From Caldicoprobacter guelmensis (lineage in GTDB: Bacteria > Bacillota > Clostridia > Caldicoprobacterales > Caldicoprobacteraceae), in assembly GCF_016908415.1 (NCBI RefSeq), contig NZ_JAFBDW010000003.1, forward strand, positions 1-64,000: DNA of 64,000 nucleotides, read 5' to 3'. The notes beneath the pieces were generated by a model. The model did not search any database. It saw nothing but the letters and a program-made list of their open reading frames with translations, and had not been told where the DNA came from. The position numbers were made by a program, and so were the translations under genes. Shown in pieces: positions 36,654-45,221 of this stretch. Numbering within the stretch: the stretch's first letter is position 1; the number at the start of each line of letters is the position of its first letter.

Positions 36654-37020
36654 TATATAACCCCTCCATCTATTCCTAATTTTATCCCTAGATTAAATTA
36701 TTAAACATGTAACCCATATCTTAGTAAATGTGAAGATTTGACAAAAATCTCAGTCAAACTACCACCATTTTCAGGCGAGGCGGCTCACACATCCTCATAC
36801 AGTTGACTATCCACTCACCAATAATTAGATTCCTCTCCCCCTCAAAAAAAGAGATTATATCTCTTGCCGGGTTATGAAAAAGACACACATAAAAGTTTAA
36901 ATTTTAAGTTAAGTTTATCCTAGCATACATCTATGGAAAAATCAAGAAGCAATGAATTATGACAACCAAAATTGCAAAAACTTAAACCACAACAAAATAG
37001 CAGTAGCTTTGCTACTGCTA
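36654..37020. other. Intergenic region upstream of the alcohol dehydrogenase
   Basis: This 367-base AT-rich stretch contains no gene I can support. It must hold the minus-strand promoter of the dehydrogenase gene. A TTGACA-containing near-palindrome (around 36734-36748) could be part of a promoter or operator. Its left end is the terminator of the secreted-protein gene. Confidence 0.5.
36985..37019 (-). terminator. Terminator of the frameshifted secreted-protein gene
   Basis: AGCAGTAGC (36999-37007) pairs perfectly with GCTACTGCT (37011-37019) around TTT. On the minus strand the stem is followed by ATTTTGTTG. It begins 2 bases after the stop codon. Confidence 0.8.
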
Positions 37021-37673
37021 TCATTCTTTTTCATATTTTGATTTAAACCTTTCACGCTCATATATTTTTTCATTTTTGTACGCTTCTTCATATTTCTTTA
37101 CTTTTTTACTTTCATTCAACGCTTTAATATCTCCAGCATCCAATTTTTCATACGCATATGGATTATCTATAAACAAATCACCGTTTTCTTGTGTGAGCAT
37201 ACAAAATATATAAACATCACCAACAGATAAAAATGCACCTTTCTTGTCTAGCGTCTCATAAAAAACTAACTTGTTATCCACATACCCTCCAGCCTTTTTA
37301 ACAATTATATCATCTGCTAAATTGTATGTATTAAATCCAATTTTTCCAGACGAATATGTTACAGCAGTTACAGATGATACTTCATAGTAATCATAAAGTT
37401 CGACATCTTGAACAGTAAATATTGTATCTTTACGAATGCTCACAACACCCATACTATTCCATATACTAACAGCATTGTTCCACTGTGCAGAATATTTTGT
37501 GCTTCCCCCCAATCACAATGTAACCCACTATCTACCAAATCCCATCCTAGATAATACGGACTGCTTGTATTTGGTGCAGCAAACACTTCTTCTGGCAGCA
37601 ATGCTGTGAGCAATATGACGCACATTAACATGCCTACTACTTTAGCAACCCTCATTTTTAGATCCACTCCCAT
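37021..37673 (-). pseudogene. Secreted protein of unknown function, frameshifted at a poly-G run
   Basis: Two adjoining minus-strand frames make one protein. The first (37673 down) encodes a signal peptide (residues 7-32, ending in VFAAPNTS) then SPYYLGWDLVDSGLHCDWG. The second continues GSTKYSAQWNNAVSIWNSMG and runs 150 residues to a Lys/Glu-rich end. The frames meet at six G on the coding strand (37505-37510); seven would restore a continuous protein of about 217 residues. The YLGW..VDSG..CDWGGSTKY pattern is familiar from small secreted Firmicute proteins, but I cannot name a function. It could be a sequencing error, a true pseudogene or a phase-variable gene. Confidence 0.75.
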
Positions 37674-37917
37674 TTTTCCTTTGGTAGTTTTATCTATTTA
37701 ACATTATATTTATACTTAATTTTCTTGTCAATCCCTATTATGTTAATTATACCCTTTTTTTACATATATATACAAAAAGATTTAAAAGGGCATATTTTCG
37801 TGGTATAATCGTACTGAGCCATAGTGGAGTCTTGCCGAGATTTCTGTTTGGAGTGTTACCTCAATTTAACAATGAACCTTATCACAACTCATCAGGGCCG
37901 AAAATACCAAAAAACGT

Positions 37918-37946
37918 TTGACATTTATGGATTTAAATGATATGAT
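37918..37946 (+). promoter_or_regulatory. Promoter of the lysine-biosynthesis leader
   Basis: TTGACA (37918-37923), 17-base spacer, TATGAT (37941-37946). This is near consensus and places the transcript start just before the riboswitch. An additional extended -10 (TGGTATAAT near 37800) lies further upstream without a clear role. 37674-37917 contains no gene. Confidence 0.85.
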
Positions 37947-37963
37947 TTAAAAAAACGAATATA

Positions 37964-38153
37964 TGCGAAGCAGTTTAGAGGCGCACCTTTCAAGAGTAAG
38001 CAGCTGGAGAATGCGGGGTTCGATGAAAGCTGGCGAAAGGGGAAGGTGCCGAAGGATGTGGTATGTTCCCGTCATCCACCTCCTGGGCCCTGGGTTAAGA
38101 GCCCTGGGACTGTCATCATTGGGGACCAATGATGGAGCGCTAACTGCTTTCGA
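37964..38153 (+). promoter_or_regulatory. Lysine riboswitch (L box)
   Basis: The aptamer core is recognisable: TTTAGAGGCGCACC, CAAGAGTAAGCAGCTGGAG, GAAAGGGGAAGGTGCCGAAGG and TCATTGGGGACCAATGATGG, in the same order as the Bacillus subtilis lysC leader. The closing P1 helix pairs GCGAAGCAGTT (37965-37975) with AACTGCTTTCG (38142-38152). It controls the asd-dapA(-dapB) genes: lysine binding should favour the terminator at 38211 and switch the operon off. Confidence 0.93.
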
Positions 38154-38210
38154 ATCGCAAGCGTTTTGCAGGGTTTAACTCATCTGCAAAAAGGCTGTAA
38201 TTGTGATACG

Positions 38211-38242
38211 AAAGCGGCTGGTCATCCATCAGCCGCTTTATT
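38211..38242 (+). terminator. Riboswitch-controlled terminator hairpin
   Basis: AAAGCGGCTG (38211-38220) pairs perfectly with CAGCCGCTTT (38230-38239). The following T-tract is poor (ATTCGTGATT). A smaller hairpin, TTTTGCAG with CTGCAAAA (38164-38191), lies between aptamer and terminator and may belong to the switching region. Confidence 0.7.
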
Positions 38243-38313
38243 CGTGATTATCTATAGAATTTAATGAGACACCATAACCTGCGACGACATATGATGGATA
38301 GTGAGGTAAACTC

Positions 38314-38365
38314 TGCAAGATAAAAGCACAAAATCATGCTGCAAGATAAAAGCACAAAATCATGC
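38314..38365 (+). repeat. Perfect 26-bp tandem duplication in the asd leader
   Basis: TGCAAGATAAAAGCACAAAA plus TCATGC occurs twice head to tail (38314-38339 and 38340-38365), between the riboswitch terminator and the asd Shine-Dalgarno. No function is evident; the second copy ends inside the region just upstream of the ribosome binding site. Confidence 0.9.
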
Positions 38366-38394
38366 ATATCATAAAACGTGAGGAGGAGAAAGCC

Positions 38395-39414
38395 ATGAAA
38401 AAATACAACATAGCCATTGTCGGAGCAACGGGGATGGTAGGGCGCAAGTTTTTAGAAGTCTTAGAGGAAAAGCAGTTCCCGATAGCCAATTGCTATCTGT
38501 TCGCATCGGCACGTTCGGCAGGGACAAAAATAAAATTCATGGGAGAAGACCACGTTGTGGAAGAGCTGACCGAGACCAGCTTTGATGGTAAAGACATAGA
38601 TATAGCGCTCTTTTCGGCCGGTGCAACCGTCAGCAAAAAGTTTGCGCCAATAGCCGCATCCAGGGGTGCCGTAGTCATCGACAACAGCAGCGCCTGGAGG
38701 ATGGAAGAAGACGTACCGCTGGTGGTCCCCGAAGTCAACCCACAGGAAATACTCAAGCATAAAGGGATAATCGCCAACCCCAACTGTTCTACCATTCAGG
38801 CCGTTGTGGTGCTCAAGCCACTGCACGACCACTACAAGATCAAAAGAATCGTATATTCCACCTACCAGGCGGTATCGGGTGCCGGCATGGGAGGCTATCT
38901 GGACCTGCAAAACGGAATACGCGGAGAAAAGACGTTGCAGAAATTCCCTCACCCCATATTCGCCAACTGCATCCCCCATATAGACGTATTCCTGGATAAC
39001 GGCTACACCAAGGAAGAGATGAAGATGATCAATGAGACCAAAAAGATCATGGGAGATTACAGCCTAAGGATCACTGCAACAACTGTACGCGTGCCGGTGT
39101 TTTACGGCCACAGCGAATCCATAAACGTCGAGTTTGAAAGGGATTTTGATTTAGCTGAACTTAAGGAAATCCTTACAAAAGCACCCGGCGTTGTCGTCCT
39201 TGATGACCCCAAGAACAACGTTTACCCCATGCCCATTTACGCAGAAAACAAGGATGAAGTGTTTGTAGGGCGCATAAGAAGGGACGAAAGCGTAAAAAGC
39301 GGTGTAAACTTGTGGGTAGTGGCAGATAATATACGAAAGGGAGCGGCTACCAACGCCGTACAAATAGCACAAAAGGTCGTCGAATACTGGGAAAGCGGTC
39401 AGCTTGCCAGATAA
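38395..39414 (+). CDS. asd: Aspartate-semialdehyde dehydrogenase
   Basis: A 339-residue cytoplasmic enzyme converting aspartyl phosphate to aspartate semialdehyde with NADPH. The nucleotide motif AIVGATGMVGRKFL opens the protein, the nucleophile is Cys131 in ANPNCSTIQ, and the substrate-binding region GAGMGGYLDLQNG and HSESINVEFER are present. ATG 38395 follows AGGAGGAG at a 6-base spacing; eleven upstream codons are excluded. First gene behind the lysine riboswitch, 46 bases before dapA. Confidence 0.97.
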   Translation: MKKYNIAIVGATGMVGRKFLEVLEEKQFPIANCYLFASARSAGTKIKFMGEDHVVEELTETSFDGKDIDIALFSAGATVSKKFAPIAASRGAVVIDNSSAWRMEEDVPLVVPEVNPQEILKHKGIIANPNCSTIQAVVVLKPLHDHYKIKRIVYSTYQAVSGAGMGGYLDLQNGIRGEKTLQKFPHPIFANCIPHIDVFLDNGYTKEEMKMINETKKIMGDYSLRITATTVRVPVFYGHSESINVEFERDFDLAELKEILTKAPGVVVLDDPKNNVYPMPIYAENKDEVFVGRIRRDESVKSGVNLWVVADNIRKGAATNAVQIAQKVVEYWESGQLAR

Positions 39415-39460
39415 ACCAGCCTGCCAAATAAAATTAAAAAATATCAGGGAGTGATTAATA

Positions 39461-40348
39461 GTGAGCGTATTTACCGGGTCGTGCGTAGCCTTGGTTACCC
39501 CTTTCACCGATGACGGTGTCAACTTTGAATCCTTAGCCAACCTCATTGAGTTCCAGATCCGTGAAGGTACCGATGCCATACTGGTGTGCGGCACCACTGG
39601 AGAACCTCCTACCATGACCAGGGAGGAAAAGTATTCCGTCATAGGTTTCACAGTGGAGAAGGTAGCAAAAAGAGTACCGGTCATTGCAGGGACAGGCGGC
39701 TATAACACCGCCACCGTAATCGAGGACTCCAAAGAAGCAGAGAGATTGGGTGCCGATGCACTGCTTATCGTTACACCCTATTACAACAAGACCACGCAGA
39801 AAGGCCTCATACAGCATTATGCGGCTATAGCCGATGCCGTCCACATTCCCATCATAATATATAACGTACCGAGCAGAACTGGCCTCAACGTAGCTCCTTC
39901 TACCTTAAAGGAGCTTTCAAAGATAGACAACATAGTCGGCATAAAGGAAGCCAGCGGCAACATAGCCCAGGTAACCGAAATGGCCAGGCTATGCGGTGAT
40001 AAGATAGATATATACTCGGGAGATGACAACATAGTGGTGCCTATACTGGCGCTGGGAGGAAAAGGGGTCATATCGGTGGTGGCAAACATAGCTCCCCGAG
40101 ATACCCATGAGATGGTAGCAAAATTCCTAAACGGAGACATTGAAGGAAGCCGAAAGCTTCAATTTAAATTAAATCCCTTAATCGAAGCCTTGTTCTTGGA
40201 GGTCAATCCCATACCCGTAAAGACTGCCTTGAACCTCATGGGAATGAATGCCGGTAAGCTCAGAATGCCTTTAACCGATATGTCAGAACAAAACCTGGAA
40301 ATCCTCAAAAAGAGGATGCTGGAGTACGGCCTTAAAATACGGCAGTAA
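39461..40348 (+). CDS. dapA: 4-hydroxy-tetrahydrodipicolinate synthase
   Basis: The 295-residue TIM-barrel enzyme condenses pyruvate with aspartate semialdehyde. Schiff-base Lys162 (VGIKEASGN), Tyr134 (IIYNVPSRTG) and the GTTGEPPTM loop are all present. GTG 39461 has GGGAGTG about 7 bases upstream. It follows asd in the riboswitch-controlled operon; dapB comes after a 247-base gap. Confidence 0.97.
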   Translation: MSVFTGSCVALVTPFTDDGVNFESLANLIEFQIREGTDAILVCGTTGEPPTMTREEKYSVIGFTVEKVAKRVPVIAGTGGYNTATVIEDSKEAERLGADALLIVTPYYNKTTQKGLIQHYAAIADAVHIPIIIYNVPSRTGLNVAPSTLKELSKIDNIVGIKEASGNIAQVTEMARLCGDKIDIYSGDDNIVVPILALGGKGVISVVANIAPRDTHEMVAKFLNGDIEGSRKLQFKLNPLIEALFLEVNPIPVKTALNLMGMNAGKLRMPLTDMSEQNLEILKKRMLEYGLKIRQ

Positions 40349-40595
40349 TCTTGCCCATAAAGAGTCAATTATTTACCATAGAAAGATAAAATGCATTGAT
40401 ATATTGCTGGGTAATCAGGTATTAAAATTTGCTTGGTGCAAACTTAGTTCGTGAAATATTCTCTGAGATCAGTAACGCTTATCCGCTTACTATTTTTTGA
40501 TTTAAAACTGCTGAGTTTGTTTTGAGCAACAAAATAGGCTTCCTCCACTATAATCAAATCTATATCTATAAAAGAAATGGAGTGAAAACACACCA

Positions 40596-41816
40596 ATGAT
40601 AAGAATTGTAATCCACGGTTGTAATGGGAAAATGGGTCAGGCGGTTGCCTCGGCTGCGGCCGCCGCCCCTGATATACAGGTTGTAGCCGGTGTAGACAAA
40701 TTCCCTGAAAGCAAACAAAATCCATTCCCTACCTATGGTTCTTTGAGCCAATGCAAAGAAGCGGCTGACGTAATTGTGGATTTTTCCAATCCAGCCGCTC
40801 TGCCTGACCTGCTGACCTTTGCAAAAGAGCACAAAATAGCACTGGTGATTGCAACCACCGGCTTTTCCCAGGATGATATAAAACTTATTGAGCAAACTTC
40901 TCGTAGCATCCCGATTTTTAGGTCAGCCAATATGTCGCTGGGAGTAAACGTCATGTTGGAGCTGGTACAAAAAGCCGCAGCCACCCTGGGCGATGAATTC
41001 GACATAGAGGTCATCGAAAAGCACCACAACCAAAAAGTCGATGCACCCAGCGGCACAGCATATGCTCTGGCCGATGCCATAAACGAGGTACTGCTTAATT
41101 CAAAGGATTACATCTATGGAAGGCACTCTAAAAATCAAAGGCGTTCAAAGTCAGAAATAGGAATACACGCCGTCAGGGGTGGCACCATTCCCGGCCAGCA
41201 CACGGTGATGTTTGCCGGCAACGACGAAGTCCTGGAGATTACCCATACCGCCTATTCCAGGCAAATATTTGCATTGGGTGCACTGCGTGCCTGCAAATAC
41301 ATAGTGAAGAAAGCCCCTGGCCTGTATGGCATGAAGGATATGCTAAATGAACAGGCTGTCGTCACAAACATCTATTCTGATAATCAACAGGCTCTAATAA
41401 CGATAAATAACATACCCGATAATACGTCAGCCATTGCTCAAATATTTGAGAATATCGCCCAACAAAACATAAATATAGATTTAATCAGTCAGACAACGCC
41501 GCTCAATGGCCGGCTCAGCATATCCTTTACGCTTCCGCGCAAGGACTTAGAAAAGGCAATAGATGTGGTCAACGACCTACAAGCCTTACTTCCCACCATA
41601 AGCCTTAACACGTATGAAGACATAGTGAAGCTGTCGGTTGAAGGACCAGGTATGGCACAACAACCAGGTATAGCCGCCAAGGTGTTCAGCATCATGGCCC
41701 AGCAAAACATCAGGATCATGGCCATAACTACTTCTGAAACCAAGATTTCTTATGTCATCCATACATTAGATGAAAAGAAGGCTCTTGAAGCGCTTATGGA
41801 GGCGTTTGAGCTTTAG
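40596..41816 (+). CDS. dapB: 4-hydroxy-tetrahydrodipicolinate reductase fused to aspartokinase-type ACT domains
   Basis: The 406-residue product is a complete DapB (residues 1-250) followed by two ACT domains. The DapB part has HGCNGKMGQAV (nucleotide loop, residues 7-17), VDFSNPAALPDL, ATTGFS, the catalytic EKHHNQKVDAPSGTA (His143/His144, Lys147) and GGTIPGQHTV. Residues 253-406 read as the aspartokinase regulatory tail: VVTNIYSDNQQALITINNIP, AIAQIFENIAQQNINIDLI, VEGPGMAQQPGIAAKVFSIM and a final NIRIMAITTSETKISYVI. Ordinary DapB is about 250-270 residues, so the fusion adds a likely lysine- or threonine-sensing module. The reading frame is continuous with no catalytic kinase domain. A 247-base gap precedes it, perhaps with its own promoter (TTGATA..TATTAA near 40396-40425, weak). 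Confidence 0.93.
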   Translation: MIRIVIHGCNGKMGQAVASAAAAAPDIQVVAGVDKFPESKQNPFPTYGSLSQCKEAADVIVDFSNPAALPDLLTFAKEHKIALVIATTGFSQDDIKLIEQTSRSIPIFRSANMSLGVNVMLELVQKAAATLGDEFDIEVIEKHHNQKVDAPSGTAYALADAINEVLLNSKDYIYGRHSKNQRRSKSEIGIHAVRGGTIPGQHTVMFAGNDEVLEITHTAYSRQIFALGALRACKYIVKKAPGLYGMKDMLNEQAVVTNIYSDNQQALITINNIPDNTSAIAQIFENIAQQNINIDLISQTTPLNGRLSISFTLPRKDLEKAIDVVNDLQALLPTISLNTYEDIVKLSVEGPGMAQQPGIAAKVFSIMAQQNIRIMAITTSETKISYVIHTLDEKKALEALMEAFEL

Positions 41817-41905
41817 TAGTAAGCCAAGCAGCGTTATGGACTGATTCAAGTTTCTTAACATTCGCTTTAAAGCTTATATTCTGTAAAATATAAGTTAAAA
41901 AATCG

Positions 41906-41950
41906 AAAGCGCTCCAACAGACATTTTGAATTGAAGGAGCGCTTTTGTTT
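41906..41950 (+). terminator. Terminator after the dapB-ACT gene
   Basis: AAAGCGCTCC (41906-41915) pairs with GGAGCGCTTT (41936-41945) across a 20-base loop and is followed by TGTTTGTGTTT. It closes the lysine operon, 89 bases after the stop codon. Confidence 0.85.
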
Positions 41951-42026
41951 GTGTTTACTATTTACATTTTCTTAATACTTTATGCGTTCTTCTTAAAACA
42001 AGCATAACATCAGGTCTAACGAAACA

Positions 42027-42557
42027 TTAATACTCTATCCCCTTTCTTGCCTGGACGCCTTTATCCATGTAATGCTTGACATTGCGCATCTCGGTTATAA
42101 GGTCTGCCCTCTCGGCAATCTCACGGGGCACATTGCGGCCGGTCAAAATAAGCTCCATCCCTTTGGGTTTATTGTCTATAATCCGGCATACCTCGTCAAC
42201 GCTCACCAGCCCGCTGTGTATGGCCGCCATAATCTCATCGAGTATCAGCACATCGCATGAGCCCTCTTCCATCAATTGCTCAAGTTTTTGCATCTCCTGC
42301 TGAGTCTTCTCCTTAAGCTGCTCCTTTTCCTCATCGGTAAGCTGCCAGAAAAACTTTTTGGTCTCGGCAAACCGCATAATTGTAAATTGAGGTCCAAGCC
42401 TCTTTATGGCTTCCAGTTCTCCCGACTCAATACCTTTTAGAAACTGCACCATCACTACTTTAAGACCCCTGCCTACAGCCCTCAGCCCCTGCCCTAGTGC
42501 GGCAGTGGTCTTGCCTTTCCCATCACCGGTGTAAACTTGAACATAGCCGACTTCCAT
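42027..42557 (-). CDS. cobO: Cob(I)yrinic acid a,c-diamide adenosyltransferase
   Basis: A 176-residue CobA/CobO/BtuR-type enzyme that transfers the adenosyl group of ATP to reduced corrinoids. P-loop GDGKGKTT (residues 11-18), VMVQFLKG, the acidic DVLILDEIMAA and the VELILTGRN-like ELILTGRNVP segment are present. No other cobalamin biosynthesis gene is nearby, so a salvage role is likely. Convergent with the lysine operon. Confidence 0.95.
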   Translation of the reverse strand: MEVGYVQVYTGDGKGKTTAALGQGLRAVGRGLKVVMVQFLKGIESGELEAIKRLGPQFTIMRFAETKKFFWQLTDEEKEQLKEKTQQEMQKLEQLMEEGSCDVLILDEIMAAIHSGLVSVDEVCRIIDNKPKGMELILTGRNVPREIAERADLITEMRNVKHYMDKGVQARKGIEY

Positions 42558-42906
42558 ATACTAACCTCCATAATCCTTTCATAAATGACCTCGCAATAGA
42601 ATATACTTAATATACTTAATTTACCAGCTGTTGAATAGTATCCTTGTACCGCTCAACCTTTAATCCTATTTTGGGGGTAAAATTACTTTTGGGAATACCG
42701 TCTAGTCTGGTATTTTTTATAGTATTACTTAAAGTACACTCTCTTTAGTAATGGCATGAATGCTTTTCTCCTTTACTTTTAGTGCGTTTTCGAAAAGTCT
42801 GGTAAAAAAATATATCCATAATAATTTATCTTCCATCTATGCACTAATGGCATAATTTCTTTACCAAATTTGTAAGAATACTTCAATTACAAACCGAAAT
42901 TATGCA
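42558..42906. other. Intergenic region between GH95 and cobO
   Basis: This 349-base AT-rich stretch has no gene. It contains a short tandem (ATATACTTAAT, repeated near 42602-42620), repeat fragment D (42782-42803), and an inverted repeat (CATAATTTC near 42851 with GAAATTATG near 42897) that could end the hemicellulose operon transcribed from the right. Confidence 0.5.
42782..42803 (+). repeat. Possible fragment D of the dispersed repeat
   Basis: GTGCGTTTTCGAAAAGTCTGG resembles the left end of copies A-C (GTACGCTCTCGAAAAGTC). Similarity stops after about 22 bases, so it is a relic or coincidence. Confidence 0.3.
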
Positions 42907-45159
42907 TCAGCAAATTTGAAGAAGCTGACTATCAAGAACAACGTAACTATTAGCCTTAATATTAACTGATGTCGTTAAATTCTTATATCGGATGACATAC
43001 TCCCCCGAACAGGATGCTTTTAGTCTCACCATAGTTAGTTTCCCTTTTCTCCATTCGACATCCACCTCCAGCCCTCCTCGTGCACGTAAGCCTTTTACGT
43101 GCCCATCCGACCACTCCAATGGTAACGCAGGAAGAAGGCTTATCTCTCCCGCATGACTTTGCAACAGCATTTCAGCAATTCCAGCCGTACCTCCGAAATT
43201 CCCATCGATTTGGAAGGGAGGATGATTGCAGAAAAGGTTAGGCAATGTAGAGCTTTTCAGTAGTTCAAGTAGATTTTCATACGCTTTTTGACCATCACCC
43301 AGCCTCGCCCACAGATTAATAATCCACGCCCTACTCCAGCCGGTATGCCCGCTGCCGTAAGCAAGCCTCCTCTCTAATGTAACTCTTGCCGCTTGGGCAA
43401 GTTCAGGCGTAGTCGTATTTGTAATAAGATTACCTGGATATAATGCAAACAAATGCGAAATATGCCGATGCCCTGGCTCAGCCTCCTCGTAATCCTCTAA
43501 CCATTCCATAATCTGGCCAAACTTTCCGATATGTAGTGTTGGAAGTTTCTCCAGCATTGTTTTTATGGTATCGGTAAATTCATCTGAAATACCCAGAATA
43601 TTAGCTGCTTCAATACATCGAGCAAAAAGAAGCCGCAAAATTTGGCTGTCCATCGAAGGGGCAGCACAAAGAGAGCCCTTTTCGCCGCTTGGCAGAATAT
43701 AAGTGTTTTCAGGTGACACGGAAGGGCATGTGACAAGCCTACCTTTTGAATCCTCGACCAGAAAATCAATAAAAAACTCTGCAGCTTCTTTCATTGTGGG
43801 ATAAACTTTTCGCAGGAATTCAACATCCCGACTAAACTCATAGTGATCCCACAGGTGCAAACAGAGCCAGGCTGCTCCCATCGGCCAATATGTAGCAGGG
43901 ACAAAGATATCTTGCGGTGCAGTGTCGGCCCAGATATCGGTATTATGGTGAGCAGTAAACCCTCGACAACCATACATCTCTCTGGCGGTCTTTCGTCCTG
44001 ATACTCGCATACGCTCAATATGGTCAAATAACGGCAGATGGCATTCTGCCAGGTTACATACCTCGGCAGGCCAATAATTCATCTGTGTGTTAATATTAAT
44101 CGTATACTTGCTATCCCATGGCGGTGTCATGTCCTTGCACCAAATGCCCTGCAAATTCGCAGGGAGTGTCCCCGGCCTGCTACAAGAGAGAAGCAGATAA
44201 CGTCCAAATTGAAAGTAAACGCTGAGCAATCCCACATCTTTTGACCCAGCTCTTAACCGTTCCAAACGCTCATCGGTAGGAAGCTCATCAAATTCACATT
44301 CCTGTTCCGGACTGCCAAGTTTTAACTCTACCCTGTTAAAAAATGACAAGTAATCCTTTATATGATTTTCCAGCAACTCAGCATATGGTTTCTGGGACGC
44401 AGCCGTCAATTGCTGTAAACACGTCGCTTGATAATCCACATACCTGAATGATGTTGCACAAACAATAAATATCGTGACAGCATCTGCTTTTTCGACAATG
44501 AGATTCTCGCCTATTGTATAAGTGGTACCTCCTTCAGCCACTGCACGGACCAAGGTACGAAACCGAACAGCTTTACCCCCACCACAACTTACATCCATAA
44601 AAATAGTATCTGAAGACAGTCGTCCAGCTGCATCGAGATACCTACCTCTGCGCAAACATGCAGTAAATGAGATACTGCCTGACGTATCTGATGTCAATCT
44701 CACAACTATAACTTGATCAACTGCGCTGGCAAAGTATTCGCGAGTATAATTTACAGAACCTAAAGTATATCTTACTTTTGCAACAGCAGTTTGCAAATCA
44801 AGTTCCCGCACATATTCTTTTACTTCTTCGGCCGGATGGATAAAGTAAAGATAAAGGTCCCCCATAGTCTGATATGGGCGCTGACTTTCAGGCGTACCAG
44901 AAAGCGCAAGCTTTGCCAACTTTTCTGCCTCAGAAATTTTGCCACTAAAAATCAATTCTCTTATCTTAGGCAAATACTTGATGGCATCAGGGTTATTTCT
45001 GTCCATAGGTTCCCCGTACCAAATGCTATCCTCATTCAATTGAAGGTGTTCCCTTTCAACCGTCCCGAAAACCATGGCACCCAACTGCCCATTTCCTATA
45101 GGAATTGCCTCATTCCAATCCCTTGCCGCATTCCTGTACCATAATCTTATCAATAGCAT
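42907..45159 (-). CDS. GH95 glycoside hydrolase (alpha-L-fucosidase/alpha-L-galactosidase type)
   Basis: The 750-residue product has the GH95 N-terminal signature (RLWYRNAARDWNEAIPIGNG, then LQLNEDSIWYGEP), the active-site Asn pair in NINTQMNYWPAE, catalytic Glu in CPSVSPENTY and the Asp in FQIDGNFGGTAG. No signal peptide, so it acts in the cytoplasm on imported oligosaccharides. In xylan or xyloglucan loci GH95 enzymes can remove L-fucose or L-galactose side chains. It is the last gene of the hemicellulose operon, 62 bases after GH3. ATG 45159 directly abuts AGGAGTGAG; the third codon, TTG, may be the true start. Confidence 0.93.
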   Translation of the reverse strand: MLLIRLWYRNAARDWNEAIPIGNGQLGAMVFGTVEREHLQLNEDSIWYGEPMDRNNPDAIKYLPKIRELIFSGKISEAEKLAKLALSGTPESQRPYQTMGDLYLYFIHPAEEVKEYVRELDLQTAVAKVRYTLGSVNYTREYFASAVDQVIVVRLTSDTSGSISFTACLRRGRYLDAAGRLSSDTIFMDVSCGGGKAVRFRTLVRAVAEGGTTYTIGENLIVEKADAVTIFIVCATSFRYVDYQATCLQQLTAASQKPYAELLENHIKDYLSFFNRVELKLGSPEQECEFDELPTDERLERLRAGSKDVGLLSVYFQFGRYLLLSCSRPGTLPANLQGIWCKDMTPPWDSKYTININTQMNYWPAEVCNLAECHLPLFDHIERMRVSGRKTAREMYGCRGFTAHHNTDIWADTAPQDIFVPATYWPMGAAWLCLHLWDHYEFSRDVEFLRKVYPTMKEAAEFFIDFLVEDSKGRLVTCPSVSPENTYILPSGEKGSLCAAPSMDSQILRLLFARCIEAANILGISDEFTDTIKTMLEKLPTLHIGKFGQIMEWLEDYEEAEPGHRHISHLFALYPGNLITNTTTPELAQAARVTLERRLAYGSGHTGWSRAWIINLWARLGDGQKAYENLLELLKSSTLPNLFCNHPPFQIDGNFGGTAGIAEMLLQSHAGEISLLPALPLEWSDGHVKGLRARGGLEVDVEWRKGKLTMVRLKASCSGEYVIRYKNLTTSVNIKANSYVVLDSQLLQIC

Positions 45160-45221
45160 CTCACTCCTAACAAAATTTTAGATAGATCATCAAACTTCGC
45201 CATTACCTTATCCTTCCCTTA

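Noticed and set aside
37963..38178. Open frame of 71 codons over the riboswitch
   Set aside because: The sequence is fully explained by the lysine aptamer; the peptide is an artefact.
41903..41919. GAAAGCGCT motif resembling a catabolite-repression (cre) site
   Set aside because: It is one arm of the terminator after dapB and is not upstream of any carbohydrate gene.
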